Numbered from the stretch's first letter, positions 18,152 to 25,934 are shown. The stretch: 64,000 nt of DNA from Methanobacterium_B sp963703015 (GCA_963703015.1 OY969779.1:496001-560000); one strand, 5' to 3'. Notes: generated by a model from the sequence alone, not told the origin. Numbers and translations: made by a program.

Positions 18152-18282
18152 ATTAACCGCCTCCGACAACGGACTTAATAATAATACTGTAAAAAATGAA
18201 ATGATTTCAGGGTTGAAAGATTTATCAATAAAGGTAGATAAGCCCCGAAATCTTGTAAAAAATGAGTTAAATATTTTTTACT

Positions 18283-18341
18283 CAGGACAACCTGAAAAAG
18301 ATTTGGGAGGTCGTTTTTCCAAATAAAAAAAGGTTGTCCTG
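18283..18341. repeat. 11-bp perfect inverted repeat in gene-free segment
   Basis: CAGGACAACCT (18283-18293) and AGGTTGTCCTG (18331-18341) are exact inverse complements separated by 37 bases. The segment 18152-18427 otherwise holds no gene I can support. It lies upstream of the lysis genes and downstream of the gene at 18428, so a terminator, operator or packaging-related site is possible. Confidence 0.5.
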
Positions 18342-18427
18342 GTAAAAAAATTCAATAGATGATTTATGTACAAAAAAATCTTTCAATTGTTTGGTACAAC
18401 ATATATTCTGGACGTAGAGTAATGTGG

Positions 18428-18820
18428 TCAACCCAAACCTATGCTCTTTAAGTTTGAAGTTAATGATTTATGATATGCCTCCCAGTCAATTTCTCCATCT
18501 TCTTTTTTGGGAGGTTTTAAAATTTGTTTTATTGCTTTATTTGTGCCTGGAGTCCATGTTTTTTTAGACCTTAAACCTTGAGCATAAGCTATTCTTTCAC
18601 GTTCAGCATGTTCATATTTATTTCGTTTTCGTCTAATTTTCTCATCAATAATCCGTTTTTGTTTTCTATGTGCATTTGCTCGACATACGTCGCTGCAATA
18701 TATTCTATATCCTTTATTGTATTGTAAAAATAGTTTGTCACATTGTGGACATATCTTAAGCAAACTGCGTTTAGGTGAATATTTAATTCCATTATGGATT
18801 CCCCATCTTGGAACTTTCAT
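18428..18820 (-). CDS. Zinc-finger protein, basic
   Basis: A 130-residue strongly basic protein with CPQC (about 24-27) and CSDVC (about 42-46), a probable zinc finger, then a long Lys/Arg-rich helix and an SLTSNL-type tail. It overlaps the preceding zinc-ribbon gene by 4 bases (ATGA). A nucleic-acid-binding regulator of late expression is plausible by position, but I recognise no family. Confidence 0.6.
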   Translation of the reverse strand: MKVPRWGIHNGIKYSPKRSLLKICPQCDKLFLQYNKGYRIYCSDVCRANAHRKQKRIIDEKIRRKRNKYEHAERERIAYAQGLRSKKTWTPGTNKAIKQILKPPKKEDGEIDWEAYHKSLTSNLKSIGLG

Positions 18821-19374
18821 ATTCGTGTCTCCTTTCCATCCACAATAAATAGTATTTCATGTACAAAGCCGCAGGTTGGACAGAGTATTTGTCCATGGTG
18901 CAAGTCTATTACATCACTTGTACATCCACATTCACAAGGTTCTGATTTTTTAATTTGATATAATGCTTTGCCTTTCTTATTTGACATGGCCTTTTCAGAT
19001 TCGTTAAGTTCCACATTTAACCTGGGATATGTTTGATATTTTACACCGACTTCTTTAAATTGTACATCAAAATTAAACGTTATCAAAGTAAATTGATTAA
19101 AATAAGAGTTATCTACATTTTTAAATCCAACTGTTTCGTGTCGATTAAATCCGGTCTTTTTAACTATTTCATATTTTTCTTTAACTGGTGCAGGTTTCCA
19201 TTTTGGTGTAATGGCCGTGTGGCAGTAGGGACAAGTTCCAATGTCTGTCACTGGAACATGACATTTAGGACAATGAGGTTTATCTGATTTAATCCTTGAA
19301 GGTAAAATTTCACCTGAAAGATCTGTTAGTCCAGCAATCTTAACCTGTTTAATATCATTATTATCTGTGCACAA
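18817..19374 (-). CDS. Double zinc-ribbon protein with TFB-like C-terminal ribbon
   Basis: A 185-residue protein. Residues about 34-52 hold CPKC and CPYC. Residues about 148-173 read CECGC, then DVIDLHHGQILCPTCGFV, which follows the spacing and consensus of the TFB/TFIIB N-terminal zinc ribbon (CxxC, acidic strand, G-x-I-x-C-x-x-C-G-x-V). Start TTG 19374 follows GGAGGCGTTAGTAA. A copy of the leader repeat lies 22 bases upstream. It could act on host RNA polymerase, but this is inference from one domain. Confidence 0.6.
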   Translation of the reverse strand: MCTDNNDIKQVKIAGLTDLSGEILPSRIKSDKPHCPKCHVPVTDIGTCPYCHTAITPKWKPAPVKEKYEIVKKTGFNRHETVGFKNVDNSYFNQFTLITFNFDVQFKEVGVKYQTYPRLNVELNESEKAMSNKKGKALYQIKKSEPCECGCTSDVIDLHHGQILCPTCGFVHEILFIVDGKETRI

Positions 19375-19395
19375 TTACTAACGCCTCCGTAAAAT

Positions 19396-19425
19396 GGTAC
19401 CCTTTTACTGATAAGGACTGTTAAA
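19396..19425 (-). repeat. Leader repeat copy 2
   Basis: On the minus strand this reads AACAGTCCTTATCAGTAAAA then GGGTACCATT, leading into GGAGGC and the gene start at 19374. It is nearly identical to copy 3 (21562-21590) and similar to copy 1 (5521-5543). A TTTATA box lies about 27 bases upstream, so the repeat sits at or just after the predicted transcript start. Confidence 0.7.
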
Positions 19426-19659
19426 AATAGTAGGAGATTAAAGAGTATAAACTAAAACGAGATTAATATAGTATTAACTAATTAATTCTACATGATAAAA
19501 TTAAATAATTGAACATTTATATAAATAAAAAAAAACATGTTAAGAATCATAATTGGACCTCATGATTCTCGAACAAGAAAATTTTCGTTAATTGAATTAT
19601 ATTATTAAGATATATAGTTTTTTCTTGTCTCCTTTAATCATGTTTTTGGGAGAATATGC

Positions 19660-20649
19660 ATGTCAAATAAAATAAGTTTAGCTACTTATAATATCAAAGT
19701 TAAAGAAAAAAAAAGCGTTATGGACAAAGAAAACGAGTCATCTGGAGAATATTTAAAATTGAACGATCTTAAATATTCAACATTACTACAATTTAATGAA
19801 AGTACAAATGTTCAACCAATGAAAGTACAAGATATTCTGTGCGATCTATTAAATGAAGATGGTCAAGGTTTTCTTTATAAAAGTAGCGCAATAAAAACTT
19901 GTGAATTACACACATCAACAGAAGAGAATATAATTTATGGAAAATTATATTATGGTAAATATGGTTCAGAACAACCTGTATTAGATATTGATGATGATAA
20001 CCTTGAAGAAATTGAAGAAATATATATCAAAAAAAAGAATTGCCCTGTAATTCCATATTATTTTTTAATTAAATTACCAATTGGTAGAAAAGAAGGATTA
20101 GTAATTTTCGAAAAAAAAGGAATTTCTGGAGTCAAAACGATTTTTGATGAATGGTTAAGGAAATATTTGACAGAAAATAAATTATTTTTTGATTTTGACA
20201 TTACACCATTTACTCCTAAAGAAGCTATTAAACAATATGCTGAAGAAGGTAAAATAAGGGAAATTAGGTATTTATCATACAAATTACCAAGTGATGATTT
20301 TGAATTGTTGAATGAATTCGAACCTGAAGAAGGTTATTTTGAGATGAAATTTGTTTTTCCTAATAGAATTGATAAACTCAAAAACGTTCCACATAAACTT
20401 AGAGAAATTCTTCAAGGTAATGAGAATGAAGTCATTAATGATAAAATGTTTGGAGAAATAGATCCTGATGATATAAAGATAAATGTTGTTTTAGATAAGA
20501 GTCCTCGAACATTTACTATCTCAAATCCAAATAAAGCTGCACCATATAGGGATATAACAATGGAAATCAAAGAAGGTGAAGATGGCCACCCTGATTTTGA
20601 TGGAATTCACAAAATAGCTTTAAAATATGCAGATGAGATATTTAATTAG
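19660..20649 (+). CDS. Unknown cytoplasmic protein of a convergent accessory pair
   Basis: A 329-residue acidic, soluble protein with no recognised motif. An N-terminal SNKISLATYNIKVKE strand opens the protein; a DIDDDNLEEIEEIYI region sits near 110-125; the C-terminal third ends with regular strands and helices. ATG 19660 follows GGGAGAATATGC, and AAGATATATAG at about 19607 fits a TATA box, so it has its own rightward promoter against the provirus direction. Its last 4 bases overlap the end of the membrane-protein gene on the other strand. An accessory module, for example anti-phage or toxin-type, is inferred from isolation, orientation and pairing. Confidence 0.75.
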   Translation: MSNKISLATYNIKVKEKKSVMDKENESSGEYLKLNDLKYSTLLQFNESTNVQPMKVQDILCDLLNEDGQGFLYKSSAIKTCELHTSTEENIIYGKLYYGKYGSEQPVLDIDDDNLEEIEEIYIKKKNCPVIPYYFLIKLPIGRKEGLVIFEKKGISGVKTIFDEWLRKYLTENKLFFDFDITPFTPKEAIKQYAEEGKIREIRYLSYKLPSDDFELLNEFEPEEGYFEMKFVFPNRIDKLKNVPHKLREILQGNENEVINDKMFGEIDPDDIKINVVLDKSPRTFTISNPNKAAPYRDITMEIKEGEDGHPDFDGIHKIALKYADEIFN

Positions 20650-21134
20650 TTATCTTTCAAATAGTAACTAAATAATAAATGCCCTCTTTTTAATAGCATA
20701 AACAAAGTCATAAAAAACCAAATTAAAAAAAGAAAGGTAAAAATATTATACAAAACAACATTTTGAGTTGGAGAAAATATTGCATATATCAATAATATGA
20801 TAATTGTGATAATAGCTAACAAAATTCCGAAACTGATATTATTGTTAAATTCCTTGAGAAAATGATTAATTGTGTATGTTTTACCCCCAACTTCAAATCT
20901 TTTATTATCATCTTTAATAGAAATAGAAAGAACAAGTAAATTAAATAAAAACCCAACAAAAATGGATAATGAAACCAATAAAATATTAATTATACTAACG
21001 TCTAGTTTTGATGCAAAAAATGAAAAAATTACTGCAATAATCAAAGGAATCCATAAAAAAGTGGCCTTATCTTTAAAACTCAAAGATGAAAAGTGACCTT
21101 TTAAAATTCCATTAAACGACATTTTATTTATCAT
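20646..21134 (-). CDS. Four-helix membrane protein, partner of 19660 gene
   Basis: A 162-residue protein with four predicted membrane helices (about 27-46, 52-72, 101-121, 129-150) and a soluble loop (about 74-98) containing FEVGGKTYTINHFLKEF. ATG 21134 is chosen because AAAGGTGTAAAT precedes it. It converges on the soluble gene with a 4-base overlap of stops. The combination of a soluble partner and a small multi-helix membrane partner resembles sensor/effector pairs of defence or exclusion systems, but no known system is recognised. Confidence 0.75.
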   Translation of the reverse strand: MINKMSFNGILKGHFSSLSFKDKATFLWIPLIIAVIFSFFASKLDVSIINILLVSLSIFVGFLFNLLVLSISIKDDNKRFEVGGKTYTINHFLKEFNNNISFGILLAIITIIILLIYAIFSPTQNVVLYNIFTFLFLIWFFMTLFMLLKRGHLLFSYYLKDN

Positions 21135-21222
21135 ATTTACACCTTTAACCAATAATATGTTATTTTTTATCTTTATAAATATTTATTTGGGTAATTTGTA
21201 TATACTAAAATTAATTGATAGG

Positions 21223-21543
21223 TTATTTCTTATAAAAATTCACTTTCCAATGATTTTTATCCATTTGACTTATTGGATCATAGTGTTTAACAAATTTAAA
21301 ATCAGGATAAGTTGCTAAAATCCCACCCATACGTCTTGGTTTCATTTTGTAATCCGATAGTAACAGGTTGTAATCTTTTAAATATTTTATCATTTCTTCT
21401 GTTGTTGCTTCTCCTTTGGATGCAATGTTTTTGAGGTACCATTTTACAAATTTTATCATGGACTTCTCATTTTTAACTGTTTTAGTCCATGGATGAGTAT
21501 ATTCTATTAAAACTGTTTGGACAACATTACTATTTGAATTCAC
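21223..21543 (-). CDS. Unknown small protein behind leader repeat
   Basis: A 106-residue basic protein with a possible winged-helix pattern (residues about 45-85) and no cysteines. GGAGG lies 8 bases before GTG 21543, which I prefer; the earlier TATG start would be too close to the site. Leader repeat copy 3 lies directly upstream. It closes the accessory block on its right side. Confidence 0.6.
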   Translation of the reverse strand: MNSNSNVVQTVLIEYTHPWTKTVKNEKSMIKFVKWYLKNIASKGEATTEEMIKYLKDYNLLLSDYKMKPRRMGGILATYPDFKFVKHYDPISQMDKNHWKVNFYKK

Positions 21544-21561
21544 TATCATAGCCTCCAATAA

Positions 21562-21590
21562 TGGTACCTTTTACTGATAAGGACTGTTAA
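21562..21590 (-). repeat. Leader repeat copy 3
   Basis: On the minus strand this reads AACAGTCCTTATCAGTAAAA then GGTACCATT, followed by GGAGGC and the GTG start at 21543. It matches copy 2 over about 30 bases. Copies 2 and 3 are direct repeats that bracket the convergent pair and the 21223 gene. Confidence 0.7.
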
Positions 21591-21643
21591 AAAAAATAGA
21601 ATTTAAAAATAAGAAAATAAGTTAAAAATAATTAAATTTAAAA

Positions 21644-21820
21644 TTAAGGTTTTTTGGTCTCAGGCAAATCTGGAAGTGGACACCAATCAGGAATTGTATT
21701 AACATCTTCTATAGTTTTATAAGGACTATTGAAATCACAGAAATATTCATCCTTGCAATGAACAACTTGTTGAAAAGGACATAATCTACAAACTGACACT
21801 TTCATTTCTATATATTTCAT
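21644..21820 (-). CDS. 58-residue cysteine-rich protein
   Basis: ATG 21820, behind GGAGGAATAATT, opens a 58-residue frame with CRLC, C22, C29 and C47 spaced like a compact zinc-binding module (CxxC, then HCKDEYFC, then DWCPLPDLP). It continues the run of tiny zinc proteins of the early region. The acidic DWCPLP end resembles many archaeal viral mini-proteins. Function unknown. Confidence 0.6.
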   Translation of the reverse strand: MKYIEMKVSVCRLCPFQQVVHCKDEYFCDFNSPYKTIEDVNTIPDWCPLPDLPETKKP

Positions 21821-21858
21821 ATAATTATTCCTCCATTTATGTTAAATTCCTTAAATTT

Positions 21859-22044
21859 TTAATTTACATTACCCAATATTTTATCAAAATGTTTCTTAGA
21901 CGATACGCTCACTTGAAACGAATCACATCCATCTCCTTCATCTACTCCTGTGTTATCAATAGAACACATCAAAGCTTCCCCAGATTTGAATGAATGTGTA
22001 CAATGATTGCATGTTCGAAATTCATCTGAACTCTTTATGTCCAT
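21859..22044 (-). CDS. 61-residue zinc-binding mini-protein
   Basis: Contains CNHCTH (residues 12-17) and C27, C40, a plausible four-cysteine zinc site. GGAGGCGTTAG precedes ATG 22044. Upstream (22045-22131) is AT-rich with no gene. It is probably an early protein; no family recognised. Confidence 0.6.
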   Translation of the reverse strand: MDIKSSDEFRTCNHCTHSFKSGEALMCSIDNTGVDEGDGCDSFQVSVSSKKHFDKILGNVN

Positions 22045-22131
22045 CTAACGCCTCCTAAACATTAGTATTAATATTAATTAAAAATTATCTTACTTAAATA
22101 ATATTCGGTTATATACAAATTAATTTCAAAT

Positions 22132-22191
22132 CTATTTCACATGAAATTTTTTATTGAAAACACAGCCACACTTACCACATTGGATTAACAT
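22132..22191 (-). CDS. 19-residue CxxCxC peptide
   Basis: GGAGATGAT, supplied by the end of the upstream gene, is followed by TAA and then ATG 22191. The 19-codon frame reads MLIQCGKCGCVFNKKFHVK, half of a zinc ribbon of the Com type. It may be a real micro-protein or the stump of a longer ribbon protein. The binding site and cysteine pattern argue for expression. Confidence 0.4.
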   Translation of the reverse strand: MLIQCGKCGCVFNKKFHVK

Positions 22192-22383
22192 TTAATCATC
22201 TCCTAACTGTTCTTCAATCTGACTTCTTACTTTTTTAACCATATCATCAAATAATGCCAACTTTGCTGCTTTAGTTATAGATTTATCAAAATCACCCTGA
22301 AGGCCATAAGTATGTCCATCTATACGGCCATAAACCACAAATTCATTATCTGGTTTTAACTTCTTTTTAAGCTGATTTTTCAT
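22192..22383 (-). CDS. 63-residue early protein
   Basis: A basic-acidic mixed protein without cysteines; residues about 16-40 carry VYGRIDGHTYGLQGDFDKS. It overlaps the methylase-like gene by 4 bases (ATGA type), so it is translationally coupled to it. No family recognised. Confidence 0.6.
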   Translation of the reverse strand: MKNQLKKKLKPDNEFVVYGRIDGHTYGLQGDFDKSITKAAKLALFDDMVKKVRSQIEEQLGDD

Positions 22384-23126
22384 TTACTTACCTCCATGAA
22401 ACTGTCTAATGTTACTATTTTTTCTACTGTCTCTGTTTTAACTTCAATTGGAACTTTGTATGAATATAACTCTGATATTTGGGCCTTCCTAACATGTGGT
22501 AATGGAATACCTTGATTCAAGTATTCATTAACTTTCCATGCTCCATAGAATTCTTGTGTTAGGCTGTTCATCCAGATTACTTCGCCTTCAATTCCATGTA
22601 AAAGAAAATTAGCTATTGTCATGAAGACACAAGTCTGGTCCAGGTCCATGCCTACATGATAACATCCTTTGATGATGGTGTTTGCAGCCATTAAGTTTCT
22701 TCCAGATCCACAGCAAGGATCATTAACTGACTGGTCAGGCCGTAGATTTGCAGTTGCAATTGTCATTTCAGCCATACAGTTACAAACATTTGCAGGTGTA
22801 AAGAACTGGCCCTGATACGTTCTACTCATTTTAGAAACAATCACGGCCTCATAGTAGATGCCAAATAAATCGTACCAATCCTTATCATCTACCAATTGCT
22901 GATCCATTACATTTATCCATTCTTGATACAGTTCCCAGAAAAGTTTTATTTCATCCTTTGAATACTTCTTAGACCATTTTAAGGACGTATCCATATTATG
23001 AAATAGAATAATGTACTCAAGAAAATCATCAAAAATAACAGACCAATCATAACTATAAGCTAATTTCTCAAAAATAGAATGAAAATTCTTTAACTCCGAA
23101 GGTACATTAACCTCCAAGGCTACCAT
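22380..23126 (-). CDS. N6 DNA methylase-like protein lacking the NPPY motif
   Basis: A 248-residue protein of the type I (HsdM-like) adenine methylase fold. Residues about 100-112 contain QGQFFTPANVC, and motif I is DPCCGSGRNL at about 134-143, followed by GMDLDQTC for the adenine-contacting acidic strand. Where motif IV (N/D-PPY/F) should follow, the sequence reads VIWMNSLTQEFYGAW, with no such motif. Catalytic activity is therefore doubtful. Similar short methylase-like proteins are common in phages. The start may be ATG 23126, though GGAGGC lies almost on it; TTG 23117 is an alternative. Confidence 0.75.
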   Translation of the reverse strand: MVALEVNVPSELKNFHSIFEKLAYSYDWSVIFDDFLEYIILFHNMDTSLKWSKKYSKDEIKLFWELYQEWINVMDQQLVDDKDWYDLFGIYYEAVIVSKMSRTYQGQFFTPANVCNCMAEMTIATANLRPDQSVNDPCCGSGRNLMAANTIIKGCYHVGMDLDQTCVFMTIANFLLHGIEGEVIWMNSLTQEFYGAWKVNEYLNQGIPLPHVRKAQISELYSYKVPIEVKTETVEKIVTLDSFMEVSK

Positions 23127-23132
23127 GCCTCC

Positions 23133-23381
23133 TTAATCTTCCTCCCAATCTGGACATTTACCTTGACTAAAACATTTAACGTCGTGCTTCTGGCAGTAGG
23201 TATCCAAACAAGGGCGTTGTAAAAACATTGATTCTTCAAATTTACTCAAGAAATCACATTTCTTTTTAAATTCCTCTAATTCCTTTAAAACATTCAATTC
23301 AACACTAAATTCACAGGACATACAACAAGCAACACAAACACTGTAACCTGAAATATCGTCAAAAGTCTTTTTGGATTTCAT
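23133..23381 (-). CDS. 82-residue cysteine-rich protein
   Basis: Nine cysteines, including CVACCMSC at residues 16-23 and C58, C63, C70, C75 near the end, flank a charged helix (about 28-50). This suggests two metal sites closing a helical hairpin. It touches the upstream gene (shared base 23381). No family recognised. Confidence 0.6.
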   Translation of the reverse strand: MKSKKTFDDISGYSVCVACCMSCEFSVELNVLKELEEFKKKCDFLSKFEESMFLQRPCLDTYCQKHDVKCFSQGKCPDWEED

Positions 23382-23650
23382 TATTTAACCCCGGTTCCAT
23401 GCTCATTCCAAACAAGACGTTTATCAGATAATAACTTCTGAGCTTGCCTTATATGATACTGGGCTCTTGATTTACGATTTATTTCTGGCCATTCTGCGTT
23501 TATTTCTTTATCAAGATATTTGTCATTTAAGAAATCCGTTACATCTCCACCAACTAATTCTGCTTTTTCCTGTTCAATGGACTTCTCAGTATGTACCATT
23601 ATGGTTATAAAATTCTTTTCAGCCTTAACATCAGCTAACATGAATCTCAT
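23381..23650 (-). CDS. 89-residue early protein
   Basis: A charged helical protein without cysteines; the segment RKSRAQYHIRQAQKLLSDKR (about 58-77) is an amphipathic basic helix that may bind nucleic acid. It overlaps the upstream gene by 4 bases (ATGA). No family recognised. Confidence 0.6.
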   Translation of the reverse strand: MRFMLADVKAEKNFITIMVHTEKSIEQEKAELVGGDVTDFLNDKYLDKEINAEWPEINRKSRAQYHIRQAQKLLSDKRLVWNEHGTGVK

Positions 23651-23916
23651 TTCTTACACCTACAGGCCACACATAAATCACAACTTTCTTCTTTTGATGC
23701 ATTGCAAACAATAGATTTTAACTGTTCAAATTGGTTCTGTTCAGTATAACCACAATTATTGCATGTCCTTTCACTGGTTATCATAGCTTTATCTGAATCC
23801 TCATAAGGTTCAATTAGAACAGTATGCCAGTATTGAGTCAAAGGTTTTAAACACTTAGGACAGGATTCTATAGCATATTTAGATACAATATAATCAACTA
23901 AAGATATTTGAGTCAT
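23647..23916 (-). CDS. 89-residue double zinc-ribbon protein
   Basis: CPKC at 19-22 and CNNC at 52-55 form one ribbon; CDLCVACRC at 79-87 could form part of a second. GGGTGATTA precedes ATG 23916. Ribbon layout suggests nucleic acid or protein binding. It is coupled by ATGA to the next gene. Confidence 0.6.
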   Translation of the reverse strand: MTQISLVDYIVSKYAIESCPKCLKPLTQYWHTVLIEPYEDSDKAMITSERTCNNCGYTEQNQFEQLKSIVCNASKEESCDLCVACRCKK

Positions 23917-23920
23917 TTAA

Positions 23921-24121
23921 TCACCCGAATATCTTTTCAGAATTTGTGAAGAATTGAATTTCAACTATTTCAATACTACCTTTACATTCATTGCATCCAT
24001 TTTCATGAAGATATTCCTTGAATTGTTCTTCTATCTCTGGAGTTTTACCAACACCCATTACTCCAAATCCTTCACTTTCATAGCCACAATCCAAACATTT
24101 AGTTTTATATTTAAACTGCAA
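23921..24121 (-). CDS. 66-residue zinc-ribbon protein
   Basis: CLDC at residues 9-12 and CNEC at 38-41 make a single classic ribbon. TTG 24121 is supported by GGGGGTTTAACA from the end of the upstream gene. Part of the closely packed early operon; function unknown. Confidence 0.6.
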   Translation of the reverse strand: MQFKYKTKCLDCGYESEGFGVMGVGKTPEIEEQFKEYLHENGCNECKGSIEIVEIQFFTNSEKIFG

Positions 24122-24123
24122 TG

Positions 24124-24351
24124 TTAAACCCCCAAAGCATTCTTTAAACCCATTTCAAAAACTGCCATTTGATCTTCTGATTCCTGATCAATCCTTCCCA
24201 TCTCATAACCAGTCTGATAAATTGCAGCCTCATAATCAGTTAAACTCATCTCAGCTAATTCTTCAAATTCTAGGACAGCTACACTTTTAATATATCGTGG
24301 CCTGGCCGGCCTGACAAAATAAATAAACCCCTTTCTTAGCATGTTAACCAT
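24124..24351 (-). CDS. 75-residue acidic protein
   Basis: The N-terminus is basic (FVRPARPRYIK), the rest acidic and helical (EFEELAEMSLTDYEAAIYQ). No cysteines, no recognised domain. Its ATG follows the upstream stop directly. Confidence 0.55.
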   Translation of the reverse strand: MVNMLRKGFIYFVRPARPRYIKSVAVLEFEELAEMSLTDYEAAIYQTGYEMGRIDQESEDQMAVFEMGLKNALGV

Positions 24352-24822
24352 CTACCTATCAACAAAGTCTATGGCATTGTCTATGGAATCTCGGAGTGAC
24401 TGCCATTCAAGGTCTTTTAAACTATCTACAATATCAAAATAGTCAAATCGTAACCTGTACCTTGTAGTTACATGGTCATCATAGGGATGCTGATATGGAA
24501 ATTCTTCAACTAGAGTAAAATCACTCTCTTGTAGTAACTTTTTTACAATATCAACAGCTTCCTTGTGAATTGTATGCAAGATAACAATGGTGTCGTACTT
24601 TCTTTCTTTGATTTTACCCTTGCAAAAAGGGCAAATTTCTAATTTGCAGAATATATGAAAATTCAGGATAGACAATAAATCATCAATCATCAGAATATCA
24701 TCATGACTATGCAGCACTTCCAAAGTGTCAATAGTACCCTTCATTGAATCAAACATGTGATGATTATCTTCAAAATCACCCTCAAAATCATATAACTCAC
24801 AAACATTAGTTTCACTCATCAT
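24352..24822 (-). CDS. 156-residue early protein with CPFC knuckle
   Basis: An acidic helical protein with CKLEICPFCKGK around residues 55-66, a partial zinc knuckle, and a C-terminal basic-aromatic segment near 110-130. The start ATG pair has GGGGG upstream. It overlaps the next upstream gene by 4 bases. No family recognised. Confidence 0.6.
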   Translation of the reverse strand: MMSETNVCELYDFEGDFEDNHHMFDSMKGTIDTLEVLHSHDDILMIDDLLSILNFHIFCKLEICPFCKGKIKERKYDTIVILHTIHKEAVDIVKKLLQESDFTLVEEFPYQHPYDDHVTTRYRLRFDYFDIVDSLKDLEWQSLRDSIDNAIDFVDR

Positions 24823-25115
24823 AAAACCCCCATATCCTTCAACTTATCCTCAGAAAAAAACGAACCACAATCCCTATTATTACATTTAAAATTAACCTGT
24901 TTACGACTTCCAAACCTGACCAGTTCCCCACCATCACAATTAGGACATGACATTGTAGAGTTTTTCAAATCTTCAAGTTCCTTAATCCGTTCCTTTAAAA
25001 TCTGTTCTTCTCTCAACAGCTTGTGGTCGGTTGGCCATCGTTCTAATCGGTTACGAACATTTTTAAGTTCGTTGCTCTTTTCTATCCATTCATCTAGGAT
25101 TTCAAGTTGGTTCAT
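24819..25115 (-). CDS. 98-residue coiled-coil plus zinc-ribbon protein
   Basis: Residues 1-52 are a charged coiled coil. Residues 55-86 carry CPNC and CNNRDC in a ribbon with GELVRFGSRKQVNFKCNN, similar to transposase or transcription-factor type ribbons. A dimeric nucleic-acid-binding protein is plausible. It is coupled by ATGA at both ends. Confidence 0.6.
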   Translation of the reverse strand: MNQLEILDEWIEKSNELKNVRNRLERWPTDHKLLREEQILKERIKELEDLKNSTMSCPNCDGGELVRFGSRKQVNFKCNNRDCGSFFSEDKLKDMGVL

Positions 25116-25369
25116 GATCTCAACCTCATTTTTGGATTAAAACCATTTATTACATAATTGATTTCATTATCAGGTCGATCCAAATCTGGCCTGTTAAACC
25201 ATGGAAATATTTCATCAAAATTCCTTTTTCGCTTATAGTTCCTTTGTTTGGATTTTAATTTGTCATTTAAATCCTTCATAAAAAAATAACTTCTAGTTTT
25301 GATTTCCAACTGTCTAATCTCTCTGTCAATCTCATTAAACTGGGCTTGCATTTCGACTAAAGTTTTCAT
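25112..25369 (-). CDS. 85-residue basic coiled-coil protein
   Basis: Residues 1-45 form a charged coiled coil, followed by a basic patch (KSKQRNYKRKRN). ATG 25369 overlaps the stop of the small ribbon gene upstream (ATGA). No family recognised. Confidence 0.55.
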   Translation of the reverse strand: MKTLVEMQAQFNEIDREIRQLEIKTRSYFFMKDLNDKLKSKQRNYKRKRNFDEIFPWFNRPDLDRPDNEINYVINGFNPKMRLRS

Positions 25370-25530
25370 CCTTTAACCTCTTGAACTTCGATTTCTTCCA
25401 TGTCAGCAGGAACTTTAAAATAAGAATTAGAATCACATAATGGGCATGGCAGTCTTTGGCCAGGTTTAATCTTTTCAGAATCAACTTTGAAGTCATGACT
25501 ACAACCTGTACAAGTAGCAGTACGTTTCAT
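25366..25530 (-). CDS. 54-residue zinc-ribbon protein
   Basis: ATG 25530 opens a 54-residue frame with CTGC (7-10) and CPLC (29-32), a one-ribbon protein with an acidic tail. Its start overlaps the end of the YopX gene and its stop overlaps the next start, so it is fully embedded in the operon. Confidence 0.65.
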   Translation of the reverse strand: MKRTATCTGCSHDFKVDSEKIKPGQRLPCPLCDSNSYFKVPADMEEIEVQEVKG

Positions 25531-25931
25531 GGTGTGGCCTCCAAGAGTTCTGGATTCTGTTTTATATTTCCAATTACTTCAGTTTGAGAAGCAAAATATT
25601 TACTCAAAGTTCGATAAACATTCCCTTTCAATTTTTCAAGGACACAAAAACCTGCAGTGTCTTCACACCAAACAACTTTTCCTCTCCAATATGCACATCT
25701 AACAATGTCTCCTTCAAATATGTCAGTGCCCTCTTTATCTTTCAGGCCTGTAAATTGCAAGAGATTTATATCCCCTGCAGATATTTCCAGATGATCTCCA
25801 TTTTCTGGATCATCATTTGGAATTAAATGAATAGTCTCAAGGCCATCTCCAGTATCAAAACTAAAATCAATCCTTTCAACAATGAACATTTCTTTTCTTA
25901 TCATATCCCATGCTCTAAATTTTGGTATCAA
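25527..25931 (-). CDS. YopX family phage protein
   Basis: A 134-residue protein with the YopX pattern: an opening PKFRAWDM, a central LLQFTGLKDKEGTDIFEGDI (about 57-76), and a closing VIGNIKQNPELL. YopX proteins are widespread in prophages and their role is unsettled. The length fits the family. It overlaps the small ribbon gene by 4 bases. Confidence 0.85.
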   Translation of the reverse strand: MIPKFRAWDMIRKEMFIVERIDFSFDTGDGLETIHLIPNDDPENGDHLEISAGDINLLQFTGLKDKEGTDIFEGDIVRCAYWRGKVVWCEDTAGFCVLEKLKGNVYRTLSKYFASQTEVIGNIKQNPELLEATP

Positions 25932-25934
25932 ACT

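Noticed and set aside
18006..18326. 106-codon plus-strand frame over the holin start
   Set aside because: Its first part is antisense to the holin gene and its leader, and it lacks a ribosome binding site. The minus strand holds a better candidate there.
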